NCBI RefSeq assembly: GCF_027922145.1
Contig: NZ_BSFC01000044.1
Coordinates: 124,001-188,000 of the forward strand
Direction of reading: 5' to 3'
DNA: 64,000 bases
DNA from: Novosphingobium resinovorum
Lineage (GTDB): Bacteria > Pseudomonadota > Alphaproteobacteria > Sphingomonadales > Sphingomonadaceae
This document shows positions 1 through 7,822 of the stretch, in pieces; positions within the stretch are counted from its first letter, which is position 1, and every line of letters begins with the position of its first letter. The notes under the pieces were generated by a model. It was not told the DNA's origin and did not search any database. It saw only the letters and a program-made list of their open reading frames with translations. A program made the position numbers and the translations under genes.

Positions 1-682
1 GCTCGGCACCGTGGGCGTGCTGCTCACGGCGCGCATCGCGCTGGCGGTGCTGCTCGCGCTCGGGCCGATCTTCGTGGTCATGGCGCTGTTCGGCGGCACG
101 CGCGGCCTCACCGCGGGCTGGCTCCGCGGCGTCGTGCTGACCGCGATCACGCCGCTCTTCGTGGTGCTCGGCGGCGGTATCACGCTGGAACTGCTGGTGC
201 CGATCATCTCGGGCCTGGTCGAAAGCGCCAATGCGGGCGAGATCGACGGGCGCGGTGCGATGGCGTTCTTCCTCGTCGCCTCGGTCCACGTCGCGCTGAT
301 GGTCATGGTGGTGAAGGTCGCCGCGACGATGGTGACCGGCTGGCAGGTCTTCGGCCTTGGCGCTTCCGAGCGTGATCGCGACGCGCCGCAGGGCCACGCC
401 GCTGCTCCGGCCCCGGCCGCCGCGCCCGCATCCTCTGTATCCGCCTACCAGAGCCGCACCTCGACCGTATCTGCCGCTGCCGCGGCGGCGGGTGCTTCGG
501 TGACGGGTGGCGAGAGTGCAGCACGTTCAAGCGACCGGCGAACCGTGGTAACCCAAGTCGTGGGCGGGGGAATCGAACCTCTGCGTCAGGGCGATTCGGC
601 CACGCGCGCCAAGGGGATCGGCAGCCGGTTCCGCAGTGCCTCGAACGACACCGGCAAGTTGCCGAAGGAGAAGACACGATGA
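1..682 (+). CDS. virB6: VirB6/TrbL-family type IV secretion inner-membrane protein, 5'-truncated by window
   Basis: This is the C-terminal part of a polytopic inner-membrane channel component of a type IV secretion system; the frame is open from base 2, so the true start lies outside the window. Visible are at least three hydrophobic segments (near the first 20 residues, then around TAITPLFVVLGGGITLELLV and FFLVASVHVALMVMVVKVAA), followed by a hydrophilic Ala/Pro/Ser-rich tail of about 100 residues. The hydrophobic pattern and the position directly before virB9-virB10-virB11 support VirB6; the sequence alone is weakly conserved in this family. The stop overlaps the next ATG (ATGA), which suggests translational coupling. 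Confidence 0.75.
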   Translation, partial: LGTVGVLLTARIALAVLLALGPIFVVMALFGGTRGLTAGWLRGVVLTAITPLFVVLGGGITLELLVPIISGLVESANAGEIDGRGAMAFFLVASVHVALMVMVVKVAATMVTGWQVFGLGASERDRDAPQGHAAAPAPAAAPASSVSAYQSRTSTVSAAAAAAGASVTGGESAARSSDRRTVVTQVVGGGIEPLRQGDSATRAKGIGSRFRSASNDTGKLPKEKTR

Positions 683-1548
683 CCCGCGCAACGCTGCGCA
701 AGACCGTCCTTGCGGGCAGCCTGATGGCGCTCGCGCTGGCGGCTCCCGCCCGGGCGGACGACCGCTTGCTCGCCCACGCCTACAGCGAGAGCGAAGTCGT
801 GCGCATCGACGGCAAGGCCGGCGTGCAGGCGACCATCGCCTTCGGCGAGGGCGAGGCGATCGAGAACGTCGCGGTCGGCGATTCGCAGGCCTGGCAGATC
901 ACGCCGAACAAGCGCGCCGACCTGCTCTTCGTGAAGCCGCTCGAAGCCACCGCGCGCACCAACATGACGGTGGTGACCAACCGCCACACCTATTTCTTCG
1001 ACCTCGTCGCCTCGACTAAGGCGAGGCCGCTCTACATGCTGCGCTTCACCTACAAGGATGAGCCCAAGCCGCAGGCCGCGCCTGCCGCGGCAGGGCTGGA
1101 TGCATCCGAGGCCGGGCTGGCGCTGGGCGACCCTTCCGCCGTGCCCGCCGATCCGGCTGCGCTGAACTTCGCATGGAAGCGCGTCGGTCCGGAAAAGCTG
1201 CTGCCTTCGCGCATCTATGACGACGGCCAGTCGACCTACCTGCTGTGGCCGGAGCAGACTTCGGTTCCCGCGATCCTCGTGACCAACGAGAAGGGTGACG
1301 AAGGCCCGGTGAACTATGCGGTGCGGGGCGCGACGATCGTGATCGACGACGTGCCGAACACGCTGATCCTGCGTTCCGGCAAGACCAAGGCGGAACTGGT
1401 GAACACGCTGCCGCTCTCCTCGCGCCCGGCCAAGCCCCAACCTGCGTCGGTCGCTCCAGCAACAGCGCCGACTGTCGCGGCGAATTCGCCTGCACCGCAA
1501 GCTGCGCCGACTGTCGCTCCCACTGCACCCACGTCACAGGGAAACTGA
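679..1548 (+). CDS. virB9: VirB9/TrbG-family type IV secretion outer-membrane core protein
   Basis: Periplasmic protein that with VirB10 (and VirB7) builds the outer-membrane core ring of a type IV secretion channel. The 289-residue product has a clear Sec signal peptide (hydrophobic AGSLMALALAAPARA, cleavage near residue 26), an N-terminal beta domain containing FGEGEAIENVAVGDSQAWQI, typical of VirB9/CagX, and a C-terminal domain with RIYDDGQSTYLLWPE, the VirB7-binding region of the family. The last 50 residues are a low-complexity Ala/Pro/Thr tail, unusual for VirB9. The start overlaps the virB6 stop by four bases and virB10 follows after three bases, so this is one operon. Confidence 0.88.
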   Translation: MTRATLRKTVLAGSLMALALAAPARADDRLLAHAYSESEVVRIDGKAGVQATIAFGEGEAIENVAVGDSQAWQITPNKRADLLFVKPLEATARTNMTVVTNRHTYFFDLVASTKARPLYMLRFTYKDEPKPQAAPAAAGLDASEAGLALGDPSAVPADPAALNFAWKRVGPEKLLPSRIYDDGQSTYLLWPEQTSVPAILVTNEKGDEGPVNYAVRGATIVIDDVPNTLILRSGKTKAELVNTLPLSSRPAKPQPASVAPATAPTVAANSPAPQAAPTVAPTAPTSQGN

Positions 1549-1551
1549 TCC

Positions 1552-2652
1552 ATGGCGCCGAATTCCTCGTCCAACTCGGCCTTTCGTGAGCGCTTTTCCG
1601 GCGATGCGGCTACCGACCCGCGTGAGGGCGAAGGTGCGCAGGTCATCGATCTGGCGACGCGCAACGTCCTGCCGCAAGTCACCCAGCGCAAGAAGGCCGA
1701 CGGCCTCGGCCTTGCCGCCGGTGTGCTGATCGTGGCGGCGCTCGGCGGCCTGACGCTGTGGTCGATGGATTCGGCCCGCAACGGCACTGCCGACCTCAAG
1801 CCCGCCGCACCCGCGCCGCAGCCCGCAGCGCCCGTCGCCGTCCCCGCGGCCGTGGCGCCTGCCGTTCCGGCCCCGATGCCCGCGCCGCTTCCGGCCCCTG
1901 CGCCCGCCCCGGTGCTGGCCGCCGCGCCGGGGACCGAGATCGCACCTCAGGCCAACCGCTTCGCCAGCCCGACCGTCGTGTTCGACGCGGGCACCGGCGC
2001 TGCCGTGCCCGTCGCGGGTGTCGCCGGAGAAGTCGCCAAGGCAGGCGGCGGGACCGCCAACGACGACTTCGCTGCGCGCATCGGCGGCCCCGGCTCGACC
2101 GCATCGGCCGCACGTTCGTTCGATCCGGCCACCACGGTGACGCAGGGCACGCTGATCCCCGCCGTGCTGGAAACCGCGATCGACACCGACGTCCCCGGCT
2201 ACGTGCGCGCCATCGTCTCGACCGACGTGCGCAGCTTCGACGGCAAGCGCGTGCTCGTCCCGCGCTCCTCGCGCCTGATCGGCCAGTACAAGAGCGGGCT
2301 GACGGCGGGCCAGAAGCGCGCCTACGTGATCTGGAGCCGCCTGATCCGTCCGGACGGCGTCTCGGTGAACCTCGGCTCGCCCGCCATCGCGTTCGGCGGC
2401 GAGACCGGCCTGCCGGGCAAGGTCAACACGCACTTCTTCGAACGCTTCGGCTCGGCGATGCTGCTCTCGGTAGTCGGCGGGCTGACGACGCTGGCGTCGA
2501 GCGGTTCCAACGTCGTCATCGGCGGCGGCACTTCGGCGGCCTCGGCGGCGGTGCAGAGCGGGTCGAGCATCGGCCCGACCATCCGCGTGCGCCAGGGCGA
2601 GCCGATCCGCGTGTTCACCGCCAAGGACTTGGACTTCAGCGCGGTTCAGTGA
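1552..2652 (+). CDS. virB10: VirB10/TrbI-family type IV secretion protein
   Basis: Bitopic protein that spans from the inner membrane to the outer-membrane core of the type IV secretion channel and transmits ATPase energy. The 366-residue product shows a cytoplasmic N-terminus, one transmembrane helix at about residues 51-70 (GLGLAAGVLIVAALGGLTLW), a long Pro/Ala-rich periplasmic linker (about 80-130) and the C-terminal TrbI/VirB10 beta-barrel domain with QGTLIPAVLETAIDTDVPGY and VLVPRSSRLIGQYKSGL, signature stretches of the family. The C-terminus ends on RVFTAKDLDFS, typical for the family. It lies three bases after virB9 and six before virB11. Confidence 0.92.
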   Translation: MAPNSSSNSAFRERFSGDAATDPREGEGAQVIDLATRNVLPQVTQRKKADGLGLAAGVLIVAALGGLTLWSMDSARNGTADLKPAAPAPQPAAPVAVPAAVAPAVPAPMPAPLPAPAPAPVLAAAPGTEIAPQANRFASPTVVFDAGTGAAVPVAGVAGEVAKAGGGTANDDFAARIGGPGSTASAARSFDPATTVTQGTLIPAVLETAIDTDVPGYVRAIVSTDVRSFDGKRVLVPRSSRLIGQYKSGLTAGQKRAYVIWSRLIRPDGVSVNLGSPAIAFGGETGLPGKVNTHFFERFGSAMLLSVVGGLTTLASSGSNVVIGGGTSAASAAVQSGSSIGPTIRVRQGEPIRVFTAKDLDFSAVQ

Positions 2653-2658
2653 GCGATC

Positions 2659-3708
2659 ATGGCCGAAGTCCTCACCTTGCAGCCTGCTGCTGCGCATGCG
2701 TCCGTGACTGTGGCGCCCATGGCTGACACGCCCATCCATGCGGAGCCGCGCAGCGTCTATCTCGACGCCTACCTCGCGCCGCTGCGCCCGTGGCTCGACA
2801 AGGAGACGGTGACCGAAATCCTCGTCAACCGCCCCGGCGAGATCTGGGTGGAAGACGCGGCGCTGTCCGGCATGCAGTGCATCGCGCTGCCGCAGATGGA
2901 CAACCGCCTGCTGCAGCGTCTCGCGGAGCAGGTCGCGCGGATCAGCCACCAGGGCATCAATCGCGAGCATCCGCTGCTCTCGGCGACGCTTCCGGCTTAT
3001 GGCGGGCACTCCGGCGCGCGTATCCAGCTGGTCGGGCCGCCCGCCACGCGCGCGAACTGGGCGCTGGCGATCCGTCGGCATCGATTGCTGGAACTGCCGC
3101 TCGACGCCTACGATCGCGGCCCGATCCCGCCGCATATCGAGGAACCCGCGCCCGACGCCATGCTGGAGCCGATCGCCTTCCTGCGCGACGCGATCCGGCG
3201 GCGTCGGACGATCCTGATCTCGGGCGGCACTTCGACCGGCAAGACGACGTTTCTCAATGCGATGCTGTCCGAAATCCCGCAGCATGAGCGCGTGGTGCTG
3301 GTGGAGGATACCGCCGAACTGCGCCTGCCGGGCGCGAACGGCGTCGGCCTCATCGCGGTGAAGGGCGAACTGGGCGAGGCCAAGGTCTCGGCCAACGACC
3401 TCCTGCAAGCGGCGCTGCGCCTGCGTCCCGACCGCATCGTGCTGGGCGAACTGCGCGGCACCGAGACGGTCAGCTTCCTGCGCGCCATCAACACGGGCCA
3501 CCCGGGTTCGTTCTCGACCGTCCACGCGAACACTCCGCGCGGCGCGCTGGAGCAGATCGCGCTGATGTCGATGCAGACCGGTATCGGCCTGACCCGCGCG
3601 GAGACGCTGGAATATGCGTCCTCGGTGATCGACATCGTGGTGCAGCTCGACCGCAGCGGCGGCAAGCGCGGCATCTCGGCGATCGCGGAGAGCAAGACGC
3701 TGGTGTAA
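2659..3708 (+). CDS. virB11: VirB11-type secretion/conjugation ATPase
   Basis: Hexameric cytoplasmic ATPase that powers pilus biogenesis and substrate transfer in type IV secretion. The 349-residue product has the family's N-terminal domain (VTEILVNRPGEIWVE), Walker A GGTSTGKTT with Lys195, the Asp box VVLVEDTAELRL, Walker B-like PDRIVLGELRG and the His box GHPGSFSTVHANTPRGALEQ. Length matches VirB11. The chosen ATG follows the virB10 stop by six bases; a second ATG about 20 codons in is possible. No VirD4 coupling protein or relaxase follows in this window, so whether the system conjugates DNA or exports protein cannot be decided. A palindromic repeat starts 12 bases after the stop. Confidence 0.93.
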   Translation: MAEVLTLQPAAAHASVTVAPMADTPIHAEPRSVYLDAYLAPLRPWLDKETVTEILVNRPGEIWVEDAALSGMQCIALPQMDNRLLQRLAEQVARISHQGINREHPLLSATLPAYGGHSGARIQLVGPPATRANWALAIRRHRLLELPLDAYDRGPIPPHIEEPAPDAMLEPIAFLRDAIRRRRTILISGGTSTGKTTFLNAMLSEIPQHERVVLVEDTAELRLPGANGVGLIAVKGELGEAKVSANDLLQAALRLRPDRIVLGELRGTETVSFLRAINTGHPGSFSTVHANTPRGALEQIALMSMQTGIGLTRAETLEYASSVIDIVVQLDRSGGKRGISAIAESKTLV

Positions 3709-3720
3709 GCGGCAAGCGCT

Positions 3721-3797
3721 CGTCATTGCGAGCGTAGCGAAGCAATCCAGTGCAGTTGAACGCCGCCCTGGATTGCTTCGCTATGCTCGCAATGACG
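3721..3797. repeat. REP-like palindrome, copy 1 (arm motif CGTCATTGCGAGCGTAGCGA)
   Basis: Two inverted arms of about 30 bases (GCGAAGCAATCCAG inward) around a short variable loop. It sits between the convergent virB11 and ppx genes, starting 12 bases after the virB11 stop. Could act as a bidirectional terminator or 3'-end stabiliser. Same family as the copies at 5471, 14740, 23250, 54321, 57891 and 59384. Confidence 0.9.
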
Positions 3798-3827
3798 AAA
3801 GTGGGGGGAGAAGGCGCTCGGGTGGGG

Positions 3828-5345
3828 TTATCCCTCGATCACAGCCCCTTGCGCATCCTGCACCCGGCATCCCAGCCCCAGCCAGTCGGCCAGCGCTTTC
3901 AGGTCCTTGCCGTTGCCCGCGCCGTAGAGCGGCCGCACGGCGTCCTGCACGGTCAGCACCAGCGTGCCCTGCTCCACGGCCAGCGAGGTCGCGGCAAGAC
4001 CGCCCGCAACGCCGCCGGTCAGGCGTCGGCACAGTCGCACCGCGAGGCCCCAGCCGATCGCGCGGCGCAAGTCCTCGTCGCTGGCCAGCTTGGTGAACTG
4101 CGGCGGCACCTCGGTCTCGCCGGAGTTCGCAAAGACGGTCATCGCCATCATGCCGCGCCCGCGCATGTCGAGGCCGATCCAGCGCTTGCGCAGGGCCCAG
4201 GTAAGCGCTTCCTCGGTGCGCATGTTCGGTTCGGTGCGCATCGCTGCAAGGGCGAGCAGGCTGGCGGCCTTGCGCAAGTCGGCGTCGGCCCGGGCCTGCG
4301 TGCAGGCGGGGGCAGTCCATTCGGCGATGCGCACGGCGTCGTCGGCGCTGACGCGGGCGGTCTGCGCGAAGTCGGCGACGCTCGCCAGCATCGGGCTTTC
4401 CTGACGGATGCTCTCGGGAAGCTGCATGTGCAGCAGCCCTTCGCGCAGGCCCCACGACGAGAAGATCAGGCGCGAGGGATGCAGTTGCCCGACCATCTGC
4501 GCCATCAGCGCGGCGGCGTCGGGCAGGGTGGTAAGGCGCGAGGCGGAGATGCGCGGATCGGGGTTCTCGAGCTTGCCCTTGGCGAACTGCCGGGCGAGAT
4601 GCATCGCCTCGGACGGGGCGAGTTCGAAGCCGTGCGGATCGTCCACCGGCCAGTCGAGCACGCGCATCGCCTGCAGCGCCAGCGCGCGCCACGAACCGCC
4701 GACGATGTAGAGCGGTATCCCGCGGCCGCCGTGGTGACCATTGACGCCCCAGCCCCGCGCGGAAAGGCCGTCGCGCACGGCAGCGGCGAACTTCTGCTGG
4801 CCCAGCGCGCGCAGGTCCGGCAGGCGCAGGGTGCCGAAGGGAAGGGTGATCCCGCCCGGAGCGATGCCCCCGGGCACCGCCGCGTCGATCTCCACCAGTT
4901 CGAGGCTGCCGCCGCCGAGGTCGGCCGCGATGCCGCGCGCGCCGGGGAAGGCGGCGATGACGCCGGTGGCGCTGGCGCGGGCTTCCTCCTCGCCGGAAAG
5001 CAGGCGGGGGGAGAGACCGAAGCCGCGCACGGCCTCAAGGAATGCTGGTCCATTGGAGGCATCGCGCGCGGCGGCGGTGGCGACGCATTCGACGTCGTCC
5101 ACCCCCTGCAGCCGCAGCAGCGTGGCGAATCGCGCCAGCGCGGCGAGGGCCGTGCGCATCGACTTCTCGCCGATCGCGCCGGTGCGGCCGAGGTCCTTGC
5201 CGAGTCGGGCGTTGACCTTCTCGTTGAGCACGACGACCGGCGAACGCGGCGGCCCGTTGTAGACGACGAGGCGTACCGTGTTCGATCCGATGTCGATGAT
5301 GGCGCGCCGGGCGCTGGACTGGCTGATGCCGATCATTCTGGTCAA
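3828..5345 (-). CDS. ppx: Exopolyphosphatase / guanosine pentaphosphatase, Ppx/GppA family
   Basis: Cytosolic phosphatase that removes terminal phosphate from inorganic polyphosphate (and possibly pppGpp). The 505-residue product shows the actin/ASKHA phosphate loops DIGSNTVRLVVY (about residues 18-29) and DLGGGSLELVEI, a catalytic Glu region LSGEEEARAS, and a C-terminal HD-like helical extension as in long Ppx proteins. It lies just downstream of ppk1 on the same strand, so synthesis and breakdown of polyphosphate are encoded together; a compact palindrome lies in the gap of about 180 bases. Ppx versus GppA specificity cannot be read from sequence; the ppk1 neighbour favours Ppx. Confidence 0.9.
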   Translation of the reverse strand: MTRMIGISQSSARRAIIDIGSNTVRLVVYNGPPRSPVVVLNEKVNARLGKDLGRTGAIGEKSMRTALAALARFATLLRLQGVDDVECVATAAARDASNGPAFLEAVRGFGLSPRLLSGEEEARASATGVIAAFPGARGIAADLGGGSLELVEIDAAVPGGIAPGGITLPFGTLRLPDLRALGQQKFAAAVRDGLSARGWGVNGHHGGRGIPLYIVGGSWRALALQAMRVLDWPVDDPHGFELAPSEAMHLARQFAKGKLENPDPRISASRLTTLPDAAALMAQMVGQLHPSRLIFSSWGLREGLLHMQLPESIRQESPMLASVADFAQTARVSADDAVRIAEWTAPACTQARADADLRKAASLLALAAMRTEPNMRTEEALTWALRKRWIGLDMRGRGMMAMTVFANSGETEVPPQFTKLASDEDLRRAIGWGLAVRLCRRLTGGVAGGLAATSLAVEQGTLVLTVQDAVRPLYGAGNGKDLKALADWLGLGCRVQDAQGAVIEG

Positions 5346-5470
5346 TACTTACCACAAGGGCCCAAGGTTGCGAGGCGCTCTTTAGAGCGGCGCTGACGCA
5401 AGGTGAAGTGTGAGGGGCCACATTTGTCCCCTCTCTCGTCATCTTTGCGCGGGAATGTGAACCTGTCGTT

Positions 5471-5509
5471 CGTCATTGCGAGCGCGGCTTCGCTGCGCTC
5501 GCAATGACG
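5471..5509. repeat. REP-like palindrome, copy 2 (compact 39-bp form)
   Basis: A short form in which the two CGTCATTGCGAGCGC arms almost meet around a GGCTTCGCT centre. It begins 18 bases beyond the ppk1 stop and lies between ppk1 and ppx. It lacks the AGCAATCCAG inner arm found in the longer copies. Confidence 0.85.
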
Positions 5510-5527
5510 AAGGGGCTGGGCATCGTG

Positions 5528-7699
5528 TCAGATGTTGCCACGCCTCAGCGACAGCTTCGGCACCTTTCGTCCACTGTCGAGTGCCGCGCCGCGTCCGGAG
5601 AGTGACGGGTTGGTCATGAAATAGCGGTGGAGATTGAAGGGGTTCTCCACTTCGCCGACGCGGTCGTAGGACCCGTCGGGTGCCAGATCCCACGACTGTT
5701 CGGAGTCCAGCAGGTTCGCCAGCATGACCTGGTCGAGCACCTGGTCGTGCACCGTCTTGTTGCGGATCGGCAGCAGCACTTCGACGCGGCGGTCGAGGTT
5801 GCGGCTCATGCCGTCGGCCGAGGTGATGAACAGCTTGGCGCGACGGTTCGGCAGGTAGGCGCCGTTGGCGAAAGCCCAGATACGCGCGTGTTCGAGGAAG
5901 CGGCCGATGATCGACTTGACCGCGATGTTCTCCGACAGGCCCGGCACGCCCGGACGCAGGCAGCAGATGCCGCGCACGACGAGGTCGATGTCCACGCCCG
6001 CCCGGCTGGCGGCATAGAGGCGGTCGATCAGGTCGGGGTCGGTCAGCGAGTTCAGCTTGGCCCAGATCGCCGCGGGCTTGCCGGCTTCGGCATTGGCGAT
6101 CTCGGCGTCGATGCAGTCGTTGAGGGTCGAGCGCAGCGAGATCGGCGAGATCGAGAGCATTTCGAGGCTCTTGGGCTCGACGTAGCCGGTGATGAAGTTG
6201 AACAGGCGCACCACGTCGCGTCCCGCCGCCGGTTCGGCGGTGAAGTACGACAAGTCGGTATACACGCGCGCGGTGATCGGGTGGTAGTTGCCGGTGCCGA
6301 AGTGGCAGTAGGTCCGGTACGAACCGTTCTCGCGCCGCACCACCGCCGAGACCTTGGCGTGGGTCTTCCAGTCGACGAAGCCGTAGATCACCTGGACGCC
6401 CGCGCGTTCGAGCTGGCTGGCCCAGAGAAGGTTCTGTTCCTCGTCGAAGCGGGCTTTCAGTTCGACCACGGCGGTCACCGACTTGCCCTGCTCGGCCGCC
6501 TGGATCAGCGCCGAGATGATCGCCGACTGCTTGCCCGCGCGGTAGAGCGTCTGCTTGATCGCCACCACGTCCGGGTCGAGCGCGGCCTGGCGCAGGAAGT
6601 CGATGACGACCTCGAAGCTCTCGTAAGGATGCTGGACGACGATGTCCTTCTCGCGGATCGCCGCGAAGATGTCGCCGTCATGTTCCAGGATGCGCTCGGG
6701 GTAGCGCGGGGTGTAGGGCTCGAACTTCAGCTCGGGCCGGTCCTCGTCGCAGATCGCCGACAGGCCCGAGAAGCCGATGATGCCGTCGGTCTTCATGATG
6801 AGGGCCTTGTCGAGGCCCAGCTGCGTGCGCAGGATTTCCTCGGCGGCCGGGTCGAACTTGCCCTGCAACTGCAGCACGATGACGAGACCGCGGCGGCGGC
6901 GCTGGATCGCGGTGCGGAAGTAGCGCACGAGGTCCTCGGCGTCTTCCTCGACCTCGAGGTCGCTGTCGCGCAGGATGCGGAACACGCCGTGGCCGTTGAA
7001 GCGGAAGCCGGGGAACAGTTCCTCGGTGTTGCGGCAGATCAGGTCCTCGATCGAGATCCAGGATGCCTCGGCGCCCGGAATGCGCACGAAGCGCGGCAGC
7101 GGCGAGGGGATCAGCACCATCTCCATCACCGATGCCTCGTCGGCCTCGCGCGTCAGCGAGAACAGTACGCCGATGCCCTGGTTGGCGACGAAGGGGAAGG
7201 GGTGCGCCGGGTCGATCGCCTGCGGGGTGATCACCGGCATGACCTGTTCGATGAAGTATTCGCGCAGCCACTTCTCGCGCTCGCGGTCGAGCTTGTCATC
7301 CTCGCCGACGACGGTGATGCCTGCTTCGCCAAGCTGGGTCTTGAGGGTGGACCAGGTTTCCTGCTGGATTCGCTCCAGCTCCATCACCTTTTCGTGCGTG
7401 ACCGCGATCGCCTGCGACGGGGTGAGGCCGTCCATCGAGATTTCCTCGATCTGGCGACGCACCTGAGCGTGGAAGCCGGCAACGCGCACCATCAGGAACT
7501 CGTCGATGTTGTTGCCCGAGATCGACAGGAAGCGCAGTCGCTCCAGCAACGGATAGTTCGGGTTGCAGGCCTCGGCCAGCACGCGCTCGTTGAAGGCGAG
7601 CCAGCTCAGTTCGCGGTTGAAGTAGCGCGAAGGCAGGGTGGCGAGGTCTTCGGTTTCCTCCACGTCCTGCGCGGGTTCGTTGGCGGTCAGCATGTCCAT
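5528..7699 (-). CDS. ppk: Polyphosphate kinase 1
   Basis: Membrane-associated enzyme that reversibly transfers the gamma phosphate of ATP onto polyphosphate through a phosphohistidine. The product of about 723 residues shows the PPK1 N-terminal domain (SRYFNRELSWLAFNERVL), the ELKARFDEEQN motif, the catalytic histidine region TYCHFGTGNYHPITARVYTD with upstream DWKTHAKVS, and the C-terminal VRGICCLRPGVPGLSENI and NLDRRVEVLLPI motifs. The start is uncertain: ATG at 7699 is used; a GTG at 7708 has a better spaced AAAGGG, and the longest frame begins with GTG at 7738 without a ribosome site. Divergent from the transglutaminase gene. Confidence 0.94.
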   Translation of the reverse strand: MDMLTANEPAQDVEETEDLATLPSRYFNRELSWLAFNERVLAEACNPNYPLLERLRFLSISGNNIDEFLMVRVAGFHAQVRRQIEEISMDGLTPSQAIAVTHEKVMELERIQQETWSTLKTQLGEAGITVVGEDDKLDREREKWLREYFIEQVMPVITPQAIDPAHPFPFVANQGIGVLFSLTREADEASVMEMVLIPSPLPRFVRIPGAEASWISIEDLICRNTEELFPGFRFNGHGVFRILRDSDLEVEEDAEDLVRYFRTAIQRRRRGLVIVLQLQGKFDPAAEEILRTQLGLDKALIMKTDGIIGFSGLSAICDEDRPELKFEPYTPRYPERILEHDGDIFAAIREKDIVVQHPYESFEVVIDFLRQAALDPDVVAIKQTLYRAGKQSAIISALIQAAEQGKSVTAVVELKARFDEEQNLLWASQLERAGVQVIYGFVDWKTHAKVSAVVRRENGSYRTYCHFGTGNYHPITARVYTDLSYFTAEPAAGRDVVRLFNFITGYVEPKSLEMLSISPISLRSTLNDCIDAEIANAEAGKPAAIWAKLNSLTDPDLIDRLYAASRAGVDIDLVVRGICCLRPGVPGLSENIAVKSIIGRFLEHARIWAFANGAYLPNRRAKLFITSADGMSRNLDRRVEVLLPIRNKTVHDQVLDQVMLANLLDSEQSWDLAPDGSYDRVGEVENPFNLHRYFMTNPSLSGRGAALDSGRKVPKLSLRRGNI

Positions 7700-7822
7700 G
7701 GTATTCACGAGAAGCCCTTTCGCACGCAAGAATGACACAAGTGCGACGGTGTGGGGAAGGTTTTACGCCCACTGTTGAACAATCGTTGCAGCGCAGCATT
7801 GAATCGCGCACACTCCGTTTCG

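Noticed and set aside
1534..3726. 730-codon open frame on the minus strand opposite virB10-virB11
   Set aside because: Arg/His/Gln-rich translation without domains, fully antisense to well-supported genes; a by-product of GC-rich third codon positions.
3750..5396. 548-codon plus-strand frame opposite ppx
   Set aside because: Antisense to a clear Ppx; composition (Arg, Gly, Ala, His) is non-protein-like and the start lies in a palindrome.
5627..7735. 702-codon plus-strand frame opposite ppk1
   Set aside because: Exactly antisense to PPK1 with all its catalytic motifs; no recognisable domain.
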